From CAZWIT01 sp964533435 (GTDB taxonomy: Bacteria; Patescibacteriota; Patescibacteriia; UBA1558; GWA2-36-10), in NCBI GenBank assembly GCA_964533435.1, contig CAZHLU010000039.1, forward strand, positions 1-9,039: a stretch of DNA of 9,039 bases. The letters are read 5' to 3'. Below the pieces are notes generated by a model. The model did no database searches. It was not told the DNA's origin and worked only from the letters and a program-made list of their open reading frames with translations. Position numbers and translations under genes: made by a program. This document shows, one piece after another, positions 6,101-9,039 of this stretch. The first letter of the stretch is position 1. Each line of letters begins with the position of its first letter.

Positions 6101-6874
6101 TTATTCAAAAAATCCGCCGCCGCCACCGCCGCCGCCACCGCCGCCGCCTTCAATAGGACGTTCGTTAGGATTACGCATATTATAATGCACACAATAACGA
6201 CAACTATCCGTTTCTATATTATTACCATCATCACATTCTTCTCCTGGCTCTAATACACCATTACGACACTGAAATGCTGAAAAACTACCATAATTACCAA
6301 TATTGCCCCAAACAAAATTATCGCCTGACTTCTGCCCTAATAATATCACTGCCCGTACATAACCATTGACTCCATTTTGAACATCCGGGTATTGCAAGAA
6401 TATCTGATATTGTTGACCTGAACTTAAATTTAAATTATTAACATCAACTGCATTTTCGTCAACAAATTCAAAATTAGCTGACCAATTATTTTGAGCAATG
6501 GTAGTACTAGCATTAAAATCACCAATCCTAAATTTAGGATCACTAAAGGTGACGCTTTTAATAATTTTATTTTGATAACGTTCACCAGCATACAGGACAT
6601 ATTTAGCAGGAACCAAGGCCCCATCACCATTAATCATTTGGATTCCATACTTACCAGGGTAAACCCCTTCTTGGTAAGCCGTTCTAGAAACAGCTAAATT
6701 GCGAGCATAACGAAAATCATTAGTTAAATTATATATATCTTTGTTAAAATTTTGACGAACAGTACTTTTAATACTAATTAAAAATAAGACTGACAAGGTA
6801 GCCATGACGGCTACAACTATTAAAATTTCAACTAAAGTAAACCCGTTTTTTTTAATGTTTTTTTTGTGAAACAT
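6101..6874 (-). CDS. FimU/GspH-like minor pseudopilin with Cys-rich DUF4215-like motif and poly-Gly tail
   Basis: A 257-residue prepilin-like protein. The signal is MFHKKNIKKNG/FTLVEIL with Glu16 at +5, then a helix to about residue 36. The next part (DFRYARNLAVSRTAYQ) is typical of GspH/FimT/FimU, as is its place first in the H-I-J-K series. Unusually, the C-terminal end carries CRNGVLEPGEECDDGN...D.C..C (Cys203, 214, 225, 228), which closely resembles the CGNG..E.GEECDDGN repeat of DUF4215 / myxococcus Cys-rich proteins. It is followed by twelve glycines (243-254) and FFE. The motif suggests a small disulfide or metal-stabilised module on the surface; its partner is unknown. The start lies 4 bases from the pilD stop (TAAATATATG), so it is coupled to pilD. 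Pseudopilin identity is firm; the role of the tail is inferred. Confidence 0.87.
   Translation of the reverse strand: MFHKKNIKKNGFTLVEILIVVAVMATLSVLFLISIKSTVRQNFNKDIYNLTNDFRYARNLAVSRTAYQEGVYPGKYGIQMINGDGALVPAKYVLYAGERYQNKIIKSVTFSDPKFRIGDFNASTTIAQNNWSANFEFVDENAVDVNNLNLSSGQQYQIFLQYPDVQNGVNGYVRAVILLGQKSGDNFVWGNIGNYGSFSAFQCRNGVLEPGEECDDGNNIETDSCRYCVHYNMRNPNERPIEGGGGGGGGGGGGFFE
6113..6148 (-). repeat. GGN tandem repeat encoding (Gly)12, 12-base higher-order unit
   Basis: In gene direction the tract is twelve GGN codons arranged as three 12-base units: GGCGGCGGCGGT twice and then GGCGGCGGCGGA. It is a strongly GC-rich island in otherwise AT-rich sequence. Gain or loss of units would keep the frame and change only the glycine number. 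Confidence 0.9.
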
Positions 6875-6878
6875 ATAT

Positions 6879-7661
6879 TTAGTAATTAAATAAAGATACG
6901 TACCAATTATAAAGCGCCGGGCCGTATAACATGGTAATAAAAGTTGCTAAAGTTAAAAAAGTCCCAAAAGGCACCTTGTCAGACATTTGCTTTTTTTTAC
7001 CCAATAATAAACCGATGCTAAAAATACTACCCATAATATAAGCCAAAAACAAGGCTGTTAAAACTTGCGTCCAACCCAAAATTGCACCCATCAAAAATCC
7101 TAAACGAATATCGCCACCACCAATCCAAGTGCCTTTAGAAACTACAAATTGCAATAAAAAGAAACCAGAGGCTAAGGCTGCTGCTAGTAACAAATTCAAA
7201 AAATTTGCACCTAGGCTTAGATTAAAAATAAAAGCTAAAATAATAGCTGGCAACACTACTGAATCTAATATCAAATAATATTTAAAATCATAAACAAAAA
7301 TAATAATCAAAAAAGCTAGCATACTAAAATTAAACCATAATTGCCAGATAGCTGCATTGCTTGCAAATTCTAAACCATTTGGTAAAAATTTAAAATAAAT
7401 TAATAAAAACCCGAGGGCAGTACATAATTCTACTAAAAAATATTGTTTGGAAAAATGATGCTGGCAATAACGACACTTGCCCTTAAGCCAAACAAAGCTA
7501 AATAAAGGCACCAGATCCTTAGGATAAAGCCGATGACCACAAAATAAACACTTAGAAAAACCTTTAATAAAGGACTCTTGGCGATGCAATCTATAGATAA
7601 CTACATTTAAAAAACTGCCAATAAAAAGCCCAAAAATAAAAACTATAATTCCGTAAATCAT
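6879..7661 (-). CDS. pilD: Prepilin peptidase / N-methyltransferase
   Basis: PilD is the membrane aspartic protease that cuts class III prepilin signals after Gly and methylates the new N terminus. The 260-residue product is of usual length. It begins with a helix and GSFLNVVIYR (15-24), then the cytoplasmic domain with two CxxC pairs (Cys38/41 and Cys63/66), typical of the bifunctional enzymes. Further hydrophobic segments follow. The catalytic aspartates appear as Asp125 (VYDFKYYLILD) and Asp184 in the GGGDIRLG motif. It sits directly upstream of four minor pseudopilins and downstream of three pilin-like genes, which are its likely substrates. The ATG at 7661 lies 6 bases after a strong extended -10 element, so the message may begin at or beside the start codon. 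Confidence 0.95.
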   Translation of the reverse strand: MIYGIIVFIFGLFIGSFLNVVIYRLHRQESFIKGFSKCLFCGHRLYPKDLVPLFSFVWLKGKCRYCQHHFSKQYFLVELCTALGFLLIYFKFLPNGLEFASNAAIWQLWFNFSMLAFLIIIFVYDFKYYLILDSVVLPAIILAFIFNLSLGANFLNLLLAAALASGFFLLQFVVSKGTWIGGGDIRLGFLMGAILGWTQVLTALFLAYIMGSIFSIGLLLGKKKQMSDKVPFGTFLTLATFITMLYGPALYNWYVSLFNY

Positions 7662-7667
7662 AGTTTT

Positions 7668-7696
7668 ATTATACCATAATTGACCCTAAAAGTCAT
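7668..7696 (-). promoter_or_regulatory. Extended -10 promoter for pilD and the minor pseudopilin genes
   Basis: In gene direction a TGGTATAAT extended -10 (7676-7668) lies 17 bases from ATGACT (7696-7691), which matches four of six TTGACA bases. The -10 ends 6 bases before the pilD ATG, so transcription would be expected to start at or within a base or two of the start codon. A TGAC-N7-GTCA inverted repeat (7681-7695) overlaps the -35 and spacer and could be an operator, though it is short. Confidence 0.65.
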
Positions 7697-7748
7697 TGTA
7701 AACTACTAATAATAATCACCTAAAAACTAAGCCTTATTTTAATAAAAA

Positions 7749-8177
7749 TTATTGACTAACGCATTGCCATACTACCCCAGTCAAAAGCTGACAAAGCCCG
7801 CCACCAGCTTTTAAACCTAAAGCCTGCCAGCCATGATTTAAATGAAATTGAATAGTATACTGCTGTCCATCGCTCTGATAAATACCTTCTCTTAACCAGC
7901 CCTGATCCAAAGACCAATAATTTAAAGCACCGGCTACATTAAAACCATTTTCCGACAAACTAACTAGATTAACAAGACTGGTGGCCTCTGACTGTGGATA
8001 TGATCTAAATTGACTATAATACATTTCTAAACCATTGGCCAAGTTTTTACTTTGTGAAATCATCAAAATATCCTGACTACGACTATCTTCATAATTTACC
8101 AACCAAATAATAAAGACTATTAAAATAGTCAAAATCCCAAAAGCTATTAATTTTGTTTTATTGCTGTAATTAAACAT
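7749..8177 (-). CDS. Pilin-like protein with N-terminal membrane anchor, no class III cleavage motif
   Basis: The 142-residue product has a basic start (MFNYSNKTK), one hydrophobic helix at about 9-28 and a following segment, SQDILMISQSKNLANGLEMY and YSQFRSYPQ, that resembles the post-helix part of small type II/IV pilin-like proteins (often LK.I..AL..YY...G.YP). There is no G/FTLxE signal, so PilD cleavage is not expected and it may stay as a membrane-anchored protein with an outside domain. Cys129 and Cys139 could pair. The ATG lies 2 bases past the preceding stop (TAAATATG), so it is coupled to the upstream prepilin. It might act as an assembly or anchoring partner, but no function can be assigned from sequence. 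Confidence 0.75.
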   Translation of the reverse strand: MFNYSNKTKLIAFGILTILIVFIIWLVNYEDSRSQDILMISQSKNLANGLEMYYSQFRSYPQSEATSLVNLVSLSENGFNVAGALNYWSLDQGWLREGIYQSDGQQYTIQFHLNHGWQALGLKAGGGLCQLLTGVVWQCVSQ

Positions 8178-8179
8178 AT

Positions 8180-8587
8180 TTATGGTGATTTAGTACAACC
8201 GCCCTGAGTACAGGTAATAGTAACGCCTTCAACTATTGCCGAAAAGGAAAAAGTTTTGGTAGTTGTGTTACTAGTACAAGTACCAACCTGTCCATAACGT
8301 AAAACTGGCCAAGTATTTTCAACTCCGCAAAACTCACCTTCTGGCACCCAAACACTATTATTACAATATTGTGCCGGCAAAAAACCATCCATGATATCTT
8401 GACCATTATCCTGACACAAAACTCCAATAGAAACCAAAGATGACAAGCTGGTCTCTACATTTGCAATTTTAGCTTTAATCCGAGCTCGATTTAAATTTAT
8501 AATCTGCCGACCAGCCAAAATACCTATAATGGCAATTACTACCAATATCTCTATTAAAGAAAAGCCGGCTTTATTATTTAATTTCAT
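8180..8587 (-). CDS. Type IV prepilin-like protein (small, Cys-containing)
   Basis: A 135-residue prepilin: MKLNNKAG/FSLIEILVV, with Gly8 before the cut and Glu13 at +5, then a helix to about residue 30. Cys residues in the C-terminal part (such as the VLCQDNG, QYCNN, EFCG, TCTS and CTQGGC stretches) suggest disulfide-stabilised folds. The helix ends in AGRQIINLNRARIKAK, where an Arg at +19 is less common than the small or hydrophobic residue seen in many pilins. The TTG at 8611 is possible, but it lies upstream of the -10 element and ATG 8587 gives the ordinary short leader, so ATG 8587 is chosen. It resembles the upstream pilin in layout and in a TWP motif. It may be a major or minor pilin. 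Confidence 0.88.
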   Translation of the reverse strand: MKLNNKAGFSLIEILVVIAIIGILAGRQIINLNRARIKAKIANVETSLSSLVSIGVLCQDNGQDIMDGFLPAQYCNNSVWVPEGEFCGVENTWPVLRYGQVGTCTSNTTTKTFSFSAIVEGVTITCTQGGCTKSP

Positions 8588-8594
8588 CAAATAT

Positions 8595-8623
8595 ATTATA
8601 GCAAATTTCAACTAATATAAAAA
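8595..8623 (-). promoter_or_regulatory. Extended -10 promoter before the second pilin gene
   Basis: TGCTATAAT (8603-8595 in gene direction) is a full extended -10, with a weak -35 (TTTTTA, 8623-8618) at 17 bases. The -10 ends 7 bases before ATG 8587, giving a predicted start at the initiation codon, the same layout as before pilD. It lies in the 36-base gap between the two pilin genes. Confidence 0.55.
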
Positions 8624-9039
8624 CTAGTTAGGTAAATAACCACCTGAGTTATATAATTTACAAGCCAATTCATCGCAAAGAATATATTTGCCAGAACTAT
8701 TATCATCAGCTCTAAATAACCAATGATCAATAGTAGATGACGAAACACAGCCAACATCACCACTAGCACCATTAGTTGGTGTATAAGCCCAATTGTCATT
8801 TGCGCTAATATCTGGCCAAGTTTTACTTGAAAAACGACAAATTTGTTGACCAATCACAGGTACTGGCGTTGCTTTATTTTCACAAAAACTATTAATACAA
8901 CCGTAATTACATCTACTAAGTTGAGAAGGTGGATTACTAGTAAGTAATGTTTCGTCACTTTCAACGCAAGCTCGAATAGCAGATGTTAGAGACATTAATT
9001 TTACTTGTACAGCTGAGGCTCGCGCCTTAGTACGAGAAT
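8624..9039 (-). CDS. Type IV pilin-like protein, partial (5' end beyond right edge)
   Basis: The reading frame is open from the right edge to TAG at 8624. It begins inside the protein as SRTKARASAVQVKLMSLTSA, the charged segment that normally follows the pilin N-terminal helix, so the start, signal and helix are outside the window. An internal ATG at 8995 is not the true start. The visible part holds at least nine Cys residues (such as RACVES, RCNYGCINSFC, QICRF, VGCVSS, LCDELAC) and a TWPDIS stretch like the TWPVLR of the next gene. It is therefore probably a paralogous secreted pilin, perhaps one of a tandem set. Codon use and AT content look like the neighbours. Confidence 0.85.
   Translation of the reverse strand, partial: SRTKARASAVQVKLMSLTSAIRACVESDETLLTSNPPSQLSRCNYGCINSFCENKATPVPVIGQQICRFSSKTWPDISANDNWAYTPTNGASGDVGCVSSSTIDHWLFRADDNSSGKYILCDELACKLYNSGGYLPN

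Noticed and set aside
6491..6697. 68-codon plus-strand open frame and the overlapping minus-strand 6430-6630 frame
   Set aside because: Both are shadows of the FimU-like pseudopilin coding region.
7720..7748. Possible terminator after the anchored pilin-like gene
   Set aside because: The only symmetric piece, TAAG-G-CTTA, has a one-base loop and cannot form a stable hairpin; no stem followed by a T run was found.
8608..8853. Minus-strand frames at 8608-8853 and 8233-8427
   Set aside because: They overlap the two pilin genes in other frames and give low-complexity hydrophobic products.

Overview
The window looks like an AT-rich bacterial chromosome segment, most probably from a Patescibacteria (Candidate Phyla Radiation) organism. 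This rests on gene content and style: very short spacers, no clear Shine-Dalgarno sites, a run of small Cys-containing pilins, a PilV-like protein with an IRNQRDNNWL stretch, and a compact ligA / membrane protein / gatC / gatA run. The taxon is an inference and could not be searched. All recognised genes lie on the minus strand, so the window reads right to left in gene order.

Right half (about 9039 to 3941) is a type IV pilus / pseudopilin locus. In gene order it holds: a pilin running off the right edge; a second prepilin; a pilin-like protein with an uncleaved-looking N-terminal anchor; prepilin peptidase PilD; and four minor pseudopilins in the order FimU/GspH, PilV/GspI, PilW/GspJ, PilX/GspK. 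The order matches known tip-initiation sets. PilD would cleave and methylate the prepilins, and the H-I-J-K group would form the priming tip complex for pilus assembly. The FimU-like member carries an unusual C-terminal Cys-rich DUF4215-like motif followed by twelve glycines.

Left half (3935 to 1) holds NAD-dependent DNA ligase (ligA), an unrecognised five-helix membrane protein, gatC and gatA (Asp/Glu-tRNA amidotransferase subunits). gatA runs off the left edge.

The most striking observation is that both ligA and gatA, normally essential, are interrupted by in-frame TAA codons without loss of reading frame. In ligA the TAA sits between the zinc finger and the helix-hairpin-helix domain, and the rest of a full-length (about 665 codon) ligase follows in the same frame. 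In gatA a TAA sits where homologues usually have an aromatic residue, the family sequence continues in frame, and a second TAA follows 34 codons later. TAA is also the ordinary terminator of most genes here, so the options are sequence error, recent nonsense mutation, readthrough or suppression, or split proteins.

Two well-formed extended -10 promoters (TGNTATAAT) lie only 6-7 bases upstream of start codons, before pilD and before the second pilin, suggesting leaderless transcripts. Most other genes start within a few bases of the preceding stop, suggesting translational coupling.
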